From contig CM049307.1 of the NCBI GenBank assembly GCA_026874595.1, positions 37,554,862 to 37,618,861 on the forward strand: a stretch of 64,000 nt of DNA. The letters run 5' to 3'. How positions within the stretch are numbered: the stretch's first letter is position 1; every line of letters starts with the position of its first letter. Positions 23,007-34,053 of this stretch are shown piece after piece. Under the pieces are notes generated by a model. The model made no database searches and was not told the origin of the DNA. It saw only the letters and a list, made by a program, of their open reading frames with translations. The stretch comes from Sipunculus nudus. Its lineage: Eukaryota > Annelida > Sipuncula > Golfingiida > Sipunculidae. A program made the translations under genes and the position numbers.

Positions 23007-25122
23007 GCAACCATACACAAAACCTCATGCTGCAACCATACTCAAAACCTCATACTGCAACCATACTCAAAACCTCATACAGCAACCATACTCAAAACCT
23101 CATACTGAAACCTACTCAAAACCTCATACCTCAACCATACTCAAAACCTCATACTGCAACCATACTCAAAACCTCATACCGCAACCATACGCAAAACTTC
23201 AAACTGCAACCATACTCAAAAACTCAAACTGCAACCATACTCAAAACCTCATACTGCAACCATACTCAAAATCTCATACTGCAACCATACATAAAACCTC
23301 ATACTGCAACCATACTCAAAACCTCAAACTGAAACCATACTCAAAACCTTATACTGCAACCATACTCAAAACCTCATACTGCAACCATACACAAAACCTC
23401 ATACTGCAACCATACTCAAAACCTCATACTGCAACCATACTCAAAACCTCATACTGAAACCATAATCAAAACCTCATACTGCAACCATACACAAAACCTC
23501 ATACTGCAACCATACACAAAACCTCATACTGCAACCATACTCAAAACCTCATACAGCAACCATACTCAAAACCTCATACTGCAACCATACTCAAAACCTC
23601 ATACTCTAACCATACTCAAAACCTCATACTGCAACCATACTAAAAACCTCATACAGCAACCATACACAAAACCTCATACTGCAACCATACTCAAAACCTC
23701 ATACTGCAACCATACTCCAAACCTCATACTGAAACCATACACCAAACCTCATACTGCAACCATACACAAAACCTCATACCGCAACTATACTCAAAACCTC
23801 ATACTGCAACCATACACAAAACCTCATACTGCAACCATACACACAATTAACTCAAACTGCAACCATACTCAAAACCTCATACTGCAACCATACTCAGAAC
23901 ATCATACTACAACAATACTCAAAACATCATATTACAAGCATACGAAATACAACAATACCCGTATTGCAGCCTTAATCGAATTTTCGTACAACAACCTTCC
24001 TCAAAACATCATACTACAACATCACTTAAAACCTCGAACAACAACTATATATTCAAAACCTCGTGCAACCATACACAAAACCTCATGCTGCAACCATACT
24101 CAAAACCTCATACTGCAACCATACTCAAAACCTCATACAGCAACCATACTCAAAACCTCATACTGAAACCTACTCAAAACCTCATACCTCAACCATACTC
24201 AAAACCTCATACTGCAACCATACTCAAAACCTCATACCGCAACCATACGCAAAACTTCAAACTGCAACCATACTCAAAAACTCAAACTGCAACCATACTC
24301 AAAACCTCATACTGCAACCATACTCAAAATCTCATACTGCAACCATACATAAAACCTCATACTGCAACCATACTCAAAACCTCAAACTGAAACCATACTC
24401 AAAACCTTATACTGCAACCATACTCAAAACCTCATACTGCAACCATACACAAAACCTCATACTGCAACCATACTCAAAACCTCATACTGCAACCATACTC
24501 AAAACCTCATACTGAAACCATACTCAAAACCTCATACTGCAACCATACACAAAACCTCATACTGCAACCATACACAAAACCTCATACTGCAACCATACTC
24601 AAAACCTCATACAGCAACCATACTCAAAACCTCATACTGCAACCATACTCAAAACCTCATACTCTAACCATACTCAAAACCTCATACTGCAACCATACTA
24701 AAAACCTCATACAGCAACCATACACAAAACCTCATACTGCAACCATACTCAAAACCTCATACTGCAACCATACTCCAAACCTCATACTGAAACCATACAC
24801 CAAACCTCATACTGCAACCATACACAAAACCTCATACCGCAACTATACTCAAAACCTCATACTGCAACCATACACAAAACCTCATACTGCAACCATACAC
24901 ACAATTAACTCAAACTGCAACCATACTCAAAACCTCATACTGCAACCATACTCAGAACATCATACTACAACAATACTCAAAACATCATATTACAAGCATA
25001 CGAAATACAACAATACCCGTATTGCAGCCTTAATCGAATTTTCGTACAACAACCTTCCTCAAAACATCATACTACAACATCACTTAAAACCTCGAACAAC
25101 AACTATATATTCAAAACCTCGT
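23007..25122 (+). repeat. 1058-bp tandem duplication including the decayed right edge of the array
   Basis: Positions 23007-24064 and 24065-25122 are near-identical. Both contain the same rare variants (CTCATGCTGC, ACACAATTAACTC, ATACGAAATACAACAATACC). One difference was noticed: CATAATC at 23461 against CATACTC. The junction at about 24064 joins irregular right-edge sequence (AAAACCTCGT) back to GCAACCATACACAAAACC. The event is therefore very recent, or an assembly duplication. Confidence 0.85.
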
Positions 25123-25170
25123 ACAACAACCATAATAGAAACTTCATCCTCTAACCATACTCAAAACCTC

Positions 25171-25450
25171 CTACGACTAAACACTAAGACAGACAGTGTC
25201 ATTTTGCGACTTAAAAATAACCCTGGCAGTGTCATTTAAGTTCTACCAGTAACTGATGCATGGGTAACGTTATCTAAATATTATCTTCACCGAACGTAAA
25301 AGAGCAATAATAATTCTTCTGTAGGAAATGCAGAATCACTTTAAGAGATCTGTTTTGTACGTTTATTATAAAGATACAGGGGTATCTGGGCCATATCGTT
25401 TGTTTGATCACATATTCATACATTATTAGAGACAAATGATTTATTATAAA
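25171..25450. other. Non-coding DNA
   Basis: Unique sequence between the minisatellite and a tandem duplication. Nothing recognised. Confidence 0.5.
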
Positions 25451-25652
25451 TTCATGAAAGGGGCGATCTAGTTTTTGTTTCAGACTCTTAATGCACCAAG
25501 TGCCAATTTATGGTTTTGATAGTTTTTCTTTCATTGATTATATAAATGTATCTTAAAAGCAGTAAAAAATTCATGAAAGGGGCGATCTAGTTTTTGTTGA
25601 CTCTTAATGCACCAAGTGCCAATTTATGGTTTTGATAGTTTTTCTTTCATTG

Positions 25653-25739
<87 letters not shown>

Positions 25740-25757
25740 TGAAAGCAGTAAAAACGT
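25451..25757 (+). repeat. Tandem duplication (119-bp unit) with (TA)n expansion in copy 2
   Basis: Copy 1 (25451-25569) and copy 2 (25570-25757) both start TTCATGAAAGGGGCGATCTA and end AAAGCAGTAAAAA. Copy 1 has GATTATATAAATGTATCTTA at the point where copy 2 has GATTATATA followed by about 38 TA units and ATCTTG. Copy 2 also lost five bases (TTGTTTCAGACTC against TTGTTGACTC). Confidence 0.9.
25659..25738. repeat. (TA)n microsatellite
   Basis: Nearly 40 TA units inside copy 2 of the 119-bp duplication. Minus-strand open frames with long YIYI tails start to the right of it and are artefacts. Confidence 0.95.
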
Positions 25758-26024
25758 TTGGTCGTACCGAAGACCGTCCGTGACGCGGGGTGTCCGCCCC
25801 AGAGGAGTGTCCGCAGGAAGGGGTTTCATTATATATATACAGGGGTCGTAATGACGCCTTTCCGCCTGCCACAGACAGGTAAACACGTGCACGGAAAGGC
25901 TGTTTTCATTTTATTATGATGTTTCCACATTAGTAGCTGATTAGTGTTTACAAATATTACACAAAAACGAAATATTTTACAGGTTGTGTTCCAAAGACTC
26001 CATATGTTTCCAATACTAGTATTT

Positions 26025-26418
26025 ACCTCTGCCAAGCGGCTGGAGTTACGTCTGTGATGGCGTTGGTTTGTCTGTGTGTTTGTCTGTTAGCAACATTACT
26101 CAAAATGTTATTAACGGATTTTGATAGCTCAGCAATGATACAAGGAACAATTTATTAAATATTTGGGATAAATGACCTCGACATGAGTGTTTTATAGGGT
26201 TTTGTAACATATTTGTTTAAACGGGGACGTAATATGTTACGATATGGCCATCTATTGAGTGCGAGTCGTGACGTCATACAGGAAAATGCACGTGTGCGTG
26301 CCATTTCCCTGTAAGGTGTCAGTAAATCAACGCATGAGAGGCTTTTTATAAGGAAAACTTTGCATTTCTGACAATGCCATGTGGAGGTGTAGGCCTAATG
26401 AGTCGCCTTGGCGGAGGT
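26025..26418 (+). mobile_element. MITE-like element with ACCTCYGCCAAG termini
   Basis: The left terminus ACCTCTGCCAAGCGGC (26025-26040) is inverted at the right as GCCTTGGCGGAGGT (26405-26418). Inside the left end is GTTTGTCTGTGTGTTTGTCTGTTAGCAACA, then a block resembling ACGGATTTTGATAGC. I recognise this as a dispersed element type common in invertebrate and fish genomes, though I cannot name its superfamily. It is about 394 bp long and has no coding capacity. A TGACGTCA site lies at 26269-26276. Confidence 0.55.
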
Positions 26419-27652
26419 CCGCGCTCTGTGATCACAATACTGGTTTCCTATAAAATAGTCATTAATTATTATACTTTCCGGCATATAGGCATTCATCTCC
26501 TATATTTTCCGGGGTGTGTTTTTTTCACGGCACAATCGTGTTTCTGATATAAATATAATCCCCTAATTTTAGGTGAATGTGTGACTAAACTCGAGACAGC
26601 AAAGATTTTTCGTGTACTTGGGAAAAGCAAAAATCGGTGTCCCTCAAAATCTTTTCTAAAGCCATGCACATAAAATTCCACCAGTCACGGCATTGGTTTT
26701 AATATTGATTAAATATATAATAATTTGCGGTTAAACACAGTACTGGAGTGTTGTATTTCTTTACCTTCATCACCTCGTCATATTATACACATGAAGGATC
26801 TCAGTTACAGCAGCACATCAGTCCCTAACTCGAAACAGCCATAAACTTAATCTGAAATCCACGGTATATATCCGTCTCTCTTGTTTATTCTTCGATGATG
26901 ATAAGAGGCAGTTATGGTAAATAATGGTAATAATAAGCGGTGGTTAGCACTAAAAAATTACTCTTAATTGAACATGTCATTGAAGAGACAGGAAGGCGCC
27001 TTGTGGATGGTGGATTACTGAGTCGTTTTGCATGTCTGCGGCAGATGAGATAAGAGGATTCGATGAGAAGCACTACGTGTTCTTCTGCTCGAAACTTGAT
27101 CCTGTTTCTTTCGTCTTCATGTGATGGACCGATAGTTCTTATTTGTAAGATAATTTACAAGGCATTTTGGTCTTCCCGCAAAGTAAACAGAACTGGATAT
27201 TTTCCACTATTTTGACACTTTTATAACTTTATCCCCAAAACATTTATGGCTCGGCTTGAATGATTTACACGACTTGCATGGATGGTTCATAGTGTCTCAT
27301 CGCAAGTCGCTAATTTAATTATTTGATTTTGTTTTTTTAACCACCGGTTTGTTGAAGTCCTAATGACAGAACTGTCAAGTATTCGTAATCCTGTTATTTG
27401 CAACACGTGTTGTAAGAAACCGACTTTGTTACCGGCAACTCTGTCCGACATACTTGACACTTTGTAAATCTAATAAGATCATGAGAGTGGGAAGTTGAGA
27501 AACCAGTCAGGCAGCTAGGGATTTTGTTGACACAAAGCGGGTATAGTTCGGAGTCCGAAATTTAAATTGCCCGATTCAACACATTTTTTTATTTAATTTT
27601 GTAATTTGTTGGCACGACCTTCCCATTTAGCCTACAGAGCGCTCACCTTGGG
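26419..27652. other. Non-coding DNA
   Basis: No gene or repeat with clear limits. A short minus-strand frame at 26493-26681 has no known domain. Confidence 0.45.
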
Positions 27653-27728
27653 GTGAAAAATCTCACCACCTCGACTGAGATTCGAACTCACGATCCCGGC
27701 TTTGTGTCCTGTGCTCTACCTAGACGAA
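27653..27728 (-). mobile_element. tRNA-derived SINE head (relic)
   Basis: On the minus strand a B box, GAGTTCGAATCTC (27677-27689), is preceded about 39-40 bp upstream by an A-box-like TCTAGGTAGAGC (about 27711-27722). The T arm can form four base pairs (TGAG/CTCA). The acceptor stem is not evident, so it is not a functional tRNA gene. An open plus-strand frame across it is a shadow. Confidence 0.5.
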
Positions 27729-28276
27729 GAATGATTCACTACAAGATGTCAGTCGTACAGCCTAAATTTTTGGGAATCAGCACAGAAATATCGACCAACA
27801 AAAACAATCCGGCAAAAGGGATCCAGACAAAAAGCTATACACAACAATGAGCACCTTGGTCTAACCTCGACCGTGGTCCCCTTGAAACGGAGAGAAATGT
27901 GGCTACGAATCCTTCCCTCTAAAATTTACAAAACGAGATAAAATTAGAAAACATTACGTTGAGCAATGCTGTATTCCTGGTGTATGAAAAAGATGAGGGA
28001 AAAACGATTTTTTATTTATTTTTTTTTGGGGGGGGGGGGACCAATCGATAGTGGATGAATAAAAATCGTTTAAGTTTCAAAATTATTTCTTCGAATATGT
28101 GGCCTGTAGAATGTTACATGTCAAACAAAAATAAAGCAGGACAAGGAAATTGAACGAACAGACTTACTGACAAACTTCCACAAAGTTAGGGAAATTCATC
28201 TGGACTATGTAATGAAGAATGGAGAGAGGAATAAAATAAGTTATTATTTATGTGGAAACAACCATTTTGGTAAAGA
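27729..28276. other. Non-coding DNA
   Basis: It contains a T tract followed by 12 G residues at 28028-28039. Nothing else is recognised. Confidence 0.5.
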
Positions 28277-28625
28277 TACTGTAGATCCGGACATGTTATT
28301 TTCGCGAGCATGTAATTTAAACAAATTTATTGAGGTAACCTTGATTCGCGAAAATTAAATGCTCCCAAAAATTACATGCCATACTCAGTAATACTCACGG
28401 AATTAAGCCGAAGCATGCCCGATGCAAGAATATGAGGTTCAATTTATCTGGACCTTTTAAAATTAAAGTCAGTGAAAGACACGTCTTTGAATGTTTTGTT
28501 GTTATTTGTTGTTGTGAGTGTGTGAAAAATGTTACCACAAGCAATTCACGAAAATTGCTTTCGAAACGTCGGGTCATGCCAATTCGAAAAATTTGAGTTT
28601 CGCGAAAATAACATGTTCTACAGTA
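28277..28625. mobile_element. 349-bp MITE with TACTGTAGA termini
   Basis: The left end TACTGTAGATCCGGACATG continues TTATTTTCGCGA. The right end is the inverted TCGCGAAAATAACATG then TTCTACAGTA. About 26 bp of inverted similarity is interrupted by a short indel (TCCGG). If TA is the target duplication, the element runs from CTGTAGA to TCTACAG (28279-28623), as in Tc1/mariner-type MITEs. The assignment is inferred from the ends only. The interior is non-coding. Confidence 0.65.
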
Positions 28626-30420
28626 TGAGGAATACATGATTTTGACGACCTTTCGACTACCTTGACTTTTGACTGATATTGTTTTAAACGATAGGCTTCT
28701 ATATATAGGAAGGATCTATATTACCCAAGATTTAAAGTGTCGCTAGAGCACCGACAAACAGACAGACAGATAACGGGACATACAGGACTGAGCAATATGA
28801 CAGCGGACTCTTTGTTTCCGGTAAGCAATAAACAGGTATTCAAATTCAAGTATAGTGCGTTCGACAAAACTTTACACCTATTATGTTCTCTTTTATTTGT
28901 TTGTAAGGCAAACAATTCCAGAATATTTGGAACATTGAACAGAAAATGCGTAAGTTACTTTATAGAAAAATAACTTATATTATATAAATATCCGGTAAAC
29001 AATTTAAAAAAAATGAATAAAAAATAGGGAACAAAACATCTTTCCACAATAAAAGTGACATGGCAGGTGGTGAGGTTATAATAGAGTTTACGTAAAAAAG
29101 ACGCTCCAAAAACTAAGGGACCAATGTAAGGGATGCCATGAATCACGGATATAATGAACAAGTCAACCGGGTCGCTAACTGAATTATATGAATACAATAA
29201 GCAAGTATAGTATCAAAAATTACCAATTTCCTTTGTTTTCCAAGTTTTGTTTGTCATGTTTGTCTTACCTTAAATAATCGCCAAAGAAAGATCAGGTTGA
29301 CAAGAGTAGTGGACTAAATGCCTATTTAAATTCGGAAATATTTCCATAAATTTGCAGCTCAGGGCAAGAAAAATGCTGAAATGAGACAAAGGCTGAATGA
29401 ACTAATAAAAATCAAAACCATATACTGCAAATACTATATATTTATGCAAAAACATGAATATCTGGAAACAACATTTCAGTATCATTGAGGAAGGTCACAT
29501 GCTCAAAACATTACATTTAAAAATTTAATTTTGATTGGTTGTTTAATGTCATACATATTTTTAAAAATGTAACTAACATTCTGAGGCTGGCAACCCATGA
29601 TGGTCGTGTCACCCATGTTGGCCACAAGATTTAGATACCAATCCTAATTCTTTCGTAAATGCACCAGGTTCGTCTTTCTTCATTTTTGTAACAATAAAAC
29701 TGTTAAACGAGTTTGTCTTTCTTTTCTGCAAGTAATTTCCAGAATGGAATCATGGTCATATATTTGAACCACAGTCCATTTTTGTTTGTCACTTGCACAG
29801 CTTTCATATAAAAACAAATACATTGTATTAATGCTAACATTTCAGCAATAATAAATTCATTACGATCATAATTCTACCAAAGGTACGAAATATCAAGGAA
29901 AACAATTTATATGAAAACAAGTTACACGATACATAGTACATGTATCATGCTAAAAAGTATTATTAAAAGTTACTATTTGTATGCATGGCTATCAGAACAG
30001 GAAATTAGTAATTTGAAAAACAGAGAGAATTATAAAAAATGTACCATTTTTAAAGTTAAAAACGAGTAATAAGGTCTGTAATTTTTTAACGTGCCAGTGA
30101 CAGAACTGGAACTACTAGACCTAATGCATTTCTTGGGCAGCAATTAAATCGCATCTTCTCTCTACGGTATTCAAAACATTTGAGATTGAAACAAGAAAAA
30201 ATACTTAACAAATGACCCATGGGCATGACGCTCAGCCGACTGACATGTTGACAATATGCCCTTGCAGAGGTAACTAATTAAGATAATGTAGGTGGCATCA
30301 TCATTCATGCATATTAGCTAAGTTCGCCAAGACCTAAAAGCACACGAAATTTAATAACAAGCCATCCAGCCTTTCCTGAGAAATCTGGTACTTAATTGTT
30401 ACAATATTTCTGGGGTTCTA
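28626..30420. other. AT-rich non-coding DNA
   Basis: Short opposed open frames at 28721-28973 overlap each other and show no known domain. Nothing else is recognised. Confidence 0.45.
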
Positions 30421-31290
30421 AAACACGTCCCGTGACTCGGCGAATATAGGGCACAGTGACCTAATGTCAGGTTTCTAAGATAAACTTTTAAGGACCTCTC
30501 AGGATGCAGAGGGTCATGGTTCTAGGCTTTATGGTTAACAATTTTGCCCATCCGGCAAAAATTTTAACATCGTCCGGCCGTTCGAAGGGTGATCGCAATA
30601 GCTCAGATGACTTTTGGTCAAGTGAGCTAAAAAATGCGTAAATATTCGAAAAATAACCACCAGTCTGCAGGAACTGATGAAACACTCCATGATTCAATAT
30701 GAATGCAAAAAATCATGGTGAGCAATGTATATGTTATTTAGATACTGGAGCTTTGGTATAAATTCCAATTTTCAATTATTCTGGGGGGTATTTATAAGCC
30801 TCATAGCTCATAAAATATGGGTTACAGAGACCTCATTTCAGTTTTCAAGAAGATGTTTTAGGGACCACTCTTGATGTAAAGTTAGAAGATTCTAGGTCCA
30901 CCGGGTACGGTATATGCCCTGTTAACGGACGGCCACAACTAATCAGGGTCAAAAATAGAGAAAAAATGCGTAAAATTCGAAAAAATACGGAAACCTAATG
31001 AAACACTCCATGATCAATACGCATGCAAAAAAAATCATCGTGATCAATGCATTAGTTTTTCAGATACTAGCGCATTTGAGCCCGATAGTTCGAAAGATAT
31101 GGATAGCAGAGACCTCATTTCAGGTTTTCGAGGAGATTTTTTTTATGGAACTCCCTGGATGTCAAGTGAAAAGATTCCAGGTCAAGCGGTTACGATTTGT
31201 GCCTGGTTAACGGACAGACGGACGGCCCGACAGACGGTCGGACGAAGAGTGATCGCTATAGCTCCGATGACTTTCAGTCAGTTGAGCTAA
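30421..31290 (+). mobile_element. Mosaic dispersed repeat, three diverged partial units
   Basis: Three related segments of about 280-370 bp follow one another. Shared blocks are GACCTCATTTCAG or a variant (30458, 30829, 31111), GTTAACGGACGG, GTGATCGC(A/T)ATAGCTC (units 1 and 3), GTCA(A/G)(G/T)TGAGCTAAAAA (units 1 and 3) and ATGAAACACTCCATGAT (after units 1 and 2). Unit 2 lacks the GTGATCGC block. Unit 3 has an expanded GGACAGACGGACGG motif. It resembles a dispersed repeat found in molluscs, but I cannot name its class. Open frames here (30488-30697 and 30998-31290) are non-genic. Confidence 0.55.
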
Positions 31291-32781
31291 AAACTTGGCG
31301 TGGTTTATTATCTTTTCTAATGTTTTAAAAATATTTGTACGAAATAATACATTATTACATTTAGACAAAATCCTTAGCTTTCAATCTTATACCGACCAGC
31401 AAGCTTTAATAATCTGGATTGTCACGTTATTTATGCGATATCTTATACGTGGGCCAGGTGAACAGTGAACCGAGCCCACTTTCAAATTGATGGACAATGC
31501 TTTTAAAGCATTCGTTACTTCCGGTACAGCCGCGCTTTATTTTTGCTTATGGACAAAGCGGTCACGTAAATCGGTCTGATTATTGCGGCGGATATGACCG
31601 GCCCCTGAACGTTCGCCTCACAGGCAGCAGAAATATAAACATTCCGTAATGTTTGGAAGCCCATAAGTCATGGAGACTGTCACATTTTTTGGGATCTCCG
31701 CTATAATTAACAATAATTCTCTTTGATGCATTTAGCTACCAGACGACAATGGTACTGATGGCCTTTGTTTGCTGAGAAAATCGAGGGGACAAACCAAAGA
31801 AAAACTGACTGAAGACCCCCCCCCCCCCCCTTTATAAGGACATCCACTCAAATGCTTCAAATATTTTTTTTTTCATTTTACGGAAATACATTTTCTTCAA
31901 TCATCAGCTTTTTGTTAACCATAATTTGACTGAACATTTAAAACTTTGGCCAATAATGTCTATTCATTGATTAAAAATATTAGTGTAGAAATTTGGAAAT
32001 ACTGTATCATACTCGATGGAATTATCTTAAAATAAAAAAATGATGTATTTTATTCCCTTAAAGTAAGGGGACAAAAGGTACTTTGTTCCCATCAAAAAAA
32101 GTTAGAGGTACATGTCGCCCTGCCCCCCCCCCCCCCCCCCCGAGACAAGCCCATGGTTGTTCCTTTTCGACTATATCGTTCTTTTATTCCAGGGGCTAAA
32201 AATCTTACATTAAGAACTCTAACAAGGTTATGATTATCATAAATCTTCTAGAAACAGGGATTACTCTTTCATTGACATAAATATATTAAGATGACGAGCC
32301 AGATCGAGAAATATATTAGGAAGCAGTCCTAGAAGATATATTAGTATAAAGAAAGTATAATCCAATACCGTTTCTAATTACTCATTCTTATTACTCATAT
32401 TATCAATGGGTTGCCTGGGTAATTCATATTTTATGTAACTGAAGCTTGTTTATCATTTTAAGTATTTATTATGTATGTGCTTTTGATAGAGCTTACTGTT
32501 GTTTAGTAAATGAAATATTTACCTTGTTATCCTACCCAATTATCTCTGTATTTACTGGTCCAGCGATTGCAAGTTTCAGTCTCCAAAGGGATATAAGCCC
32601 AGTTCCGGCATGAGTTATTAAATAAATGGTTAATGACTAATTAACACGACCAAGGAGATTGTGTTTCAGCAAAGCTTGTTTGTTTCTTGAAATGATAGAA
32701 ATAAGCTGCTATACGAATCCTCCATTTTCACACACTCACTTATCAAGCCCGTTCATTAAATTAAAAAAAAAAAATCTTTCA
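31291..32781. other. Non-coding DNA with C homopolymers
   Basis: It holds C tracts of 15 (31816-31830) and 19 (32123-32141) and a short inverted repeat AATGCTTT-T-AAAGCATT (31496-31512). No gene is supported. Confidence 0.5.
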
Positions 32782-32850
32782 CGTGGCTGGCCTAGTGTAA
32801 TGGTTGTGACAACGCAAACGGATCACTCAAAAATCGAATCCAAGTACAGG
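32782..32850 (+). mobile_element. tRNA-derived SINE head (relic)
   Basis: An A-box-like TGGCCTAGTGTAATGG begins at 32788 and a decayed B box, AAATCGAATCC, begins at 32831. The spacing is 43 bp, which is the tRNA spacing. The B box has lost its leading GG/T, so it is unlikely to be transcribed by Pol III. The overlapping open frame at 32659-32901 is not a gene. Confidence 0.45.
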
Positions 32851-34053
32851 TGTCATGGCATCAGTTTGTTTCATGTTCACTTTTACCAAGTTTTGCTTTG
32901 AATGACGCATGGCCTATAAGTTAATTGACTTTCGCATTGACATAAAAAACACATTGACAAAACATTTGTCAGAGAAAGAAAGACACCAATCAATGTTTTA
33001 AACTCTTGAAAATTGTTTAAAAAAGAAGCATGTTTTTGTTTTCAGTGGAAGAAAGATTTATGTTTGAACCATGGCTACTTTTCTCTTGGCTCATCATTGC
33101 CCACTACAAACTAACAGTAAGAAAATCAAATATTCATGACCGGATGTACAGGACAAGGAGTCATTGTGTCTACCTGTCTAGCAACCAGATAAGAAGACTG
33201 AGATACAGAAACACCAGAACGTTCTTTTTTATACTCTTTATTTAACATTGGACAGGACAGTAAACATGAAGTACGGGGAAATAATGTTGAATTACATATG
33301 AGGTCAGGTAATCTCAATAATGCTACTGATACAGTCAGTAAATTATTTGTTTTCTTTTATCAAACAAATATTTTCTTTCTATAGATAATCCAACTAACAC
33401 AAATACTACAGTTTAAACTAGATATGCAACACCTGATAAAAAATGTCCCATACGGAAACGCCGCTCCTGTTTTTCATGGATAATTTTACGGAAAACCAAT
33501 TCTTTGATATCAATGTTGCTAATTGCTACCTGCTCTTGCCTGAGTCAATTCCAAGAAATAATTAGTGTTAATAATGAAAATATTTAAGTCAAGAAGGTAT
33601 AACCGGACATGGAAAGTGTTCACTTGCACAATTTCATGAATTGTCGTACAATGCTATATTTTTTTGCAAGTGGGCAATATTTAAGTAGACTGTTTGAATG
33701 GTAAACTAAAAAAAAAATGGGGGTCCTCTGCTCGCTCCGTATTTTTGGTTCCGAACATTATTTGGTACATAGCACTACCAGCTCCATGTTGGGCACAGCA
33801 GAATCATATACACGTTTTACGTTTGACCTGTCTTAACTTGTTCTGTGGTAAATAAGCAGACAACACTAACCTTCCTTTCACATCTATACATTATCTACAG
33901 TTTTTCCAAACTGTTTGGAAAACACATGTTGCTCCTGCTCCGTTTTTCAGTACTATCCATCATTATATTTTGATTATTTGTAAAGACCAGCTTTGTAACA
34001 GCATGAATTATGAAGACTTAACACTTATACCCCTGAGTACCAGATGAAATGAA
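32851..34053. other. Non-coding DNA
   Basis: No gene, RNA or repeat boundary recognised. Small open frames on both strands (33030-33317) overlap each other without known domains. Confidence 0.45.

Larger units (their letters stand above)
19031..25170 (+). repeat. 6.1-kb minisatellite, 25-bp unit (~245 copies)
   Basis: The unit is CATACTGCAAC followed by CATACTCAAAACCT (25 bp). The two parts are similar to each other. Units vary mainly at a few positions (CTGCAA/CCGCAA/ATGCAA; ACTCAAA/ACACAAA/ACGCAAA). Because 25 is not a multiple of 3 and the unit contains no stop triplet, all three plus-strand frames stay open and yield the same 25-residue peptide repeat (for example SYCNHTQNLILQPYSKPH...). 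Frames of 92-174 codons arise this way at 19005-24515 and should not be called genes. The right edge (from about 23900 in one copy and 24960 in the next) decays into irregular CATACTACAACAA variants. Confidence 0.95.

Noticed and set aside
19005-24515. Open frames of 92-174 codons with a repeated SYCNHTQNLILQPYSKPH-type peptide
   Set aside because: They follow from a stop-free 25-bp unit read in any of three frames, and identical frames recur because of array duplications. They have no independent coding evidence.
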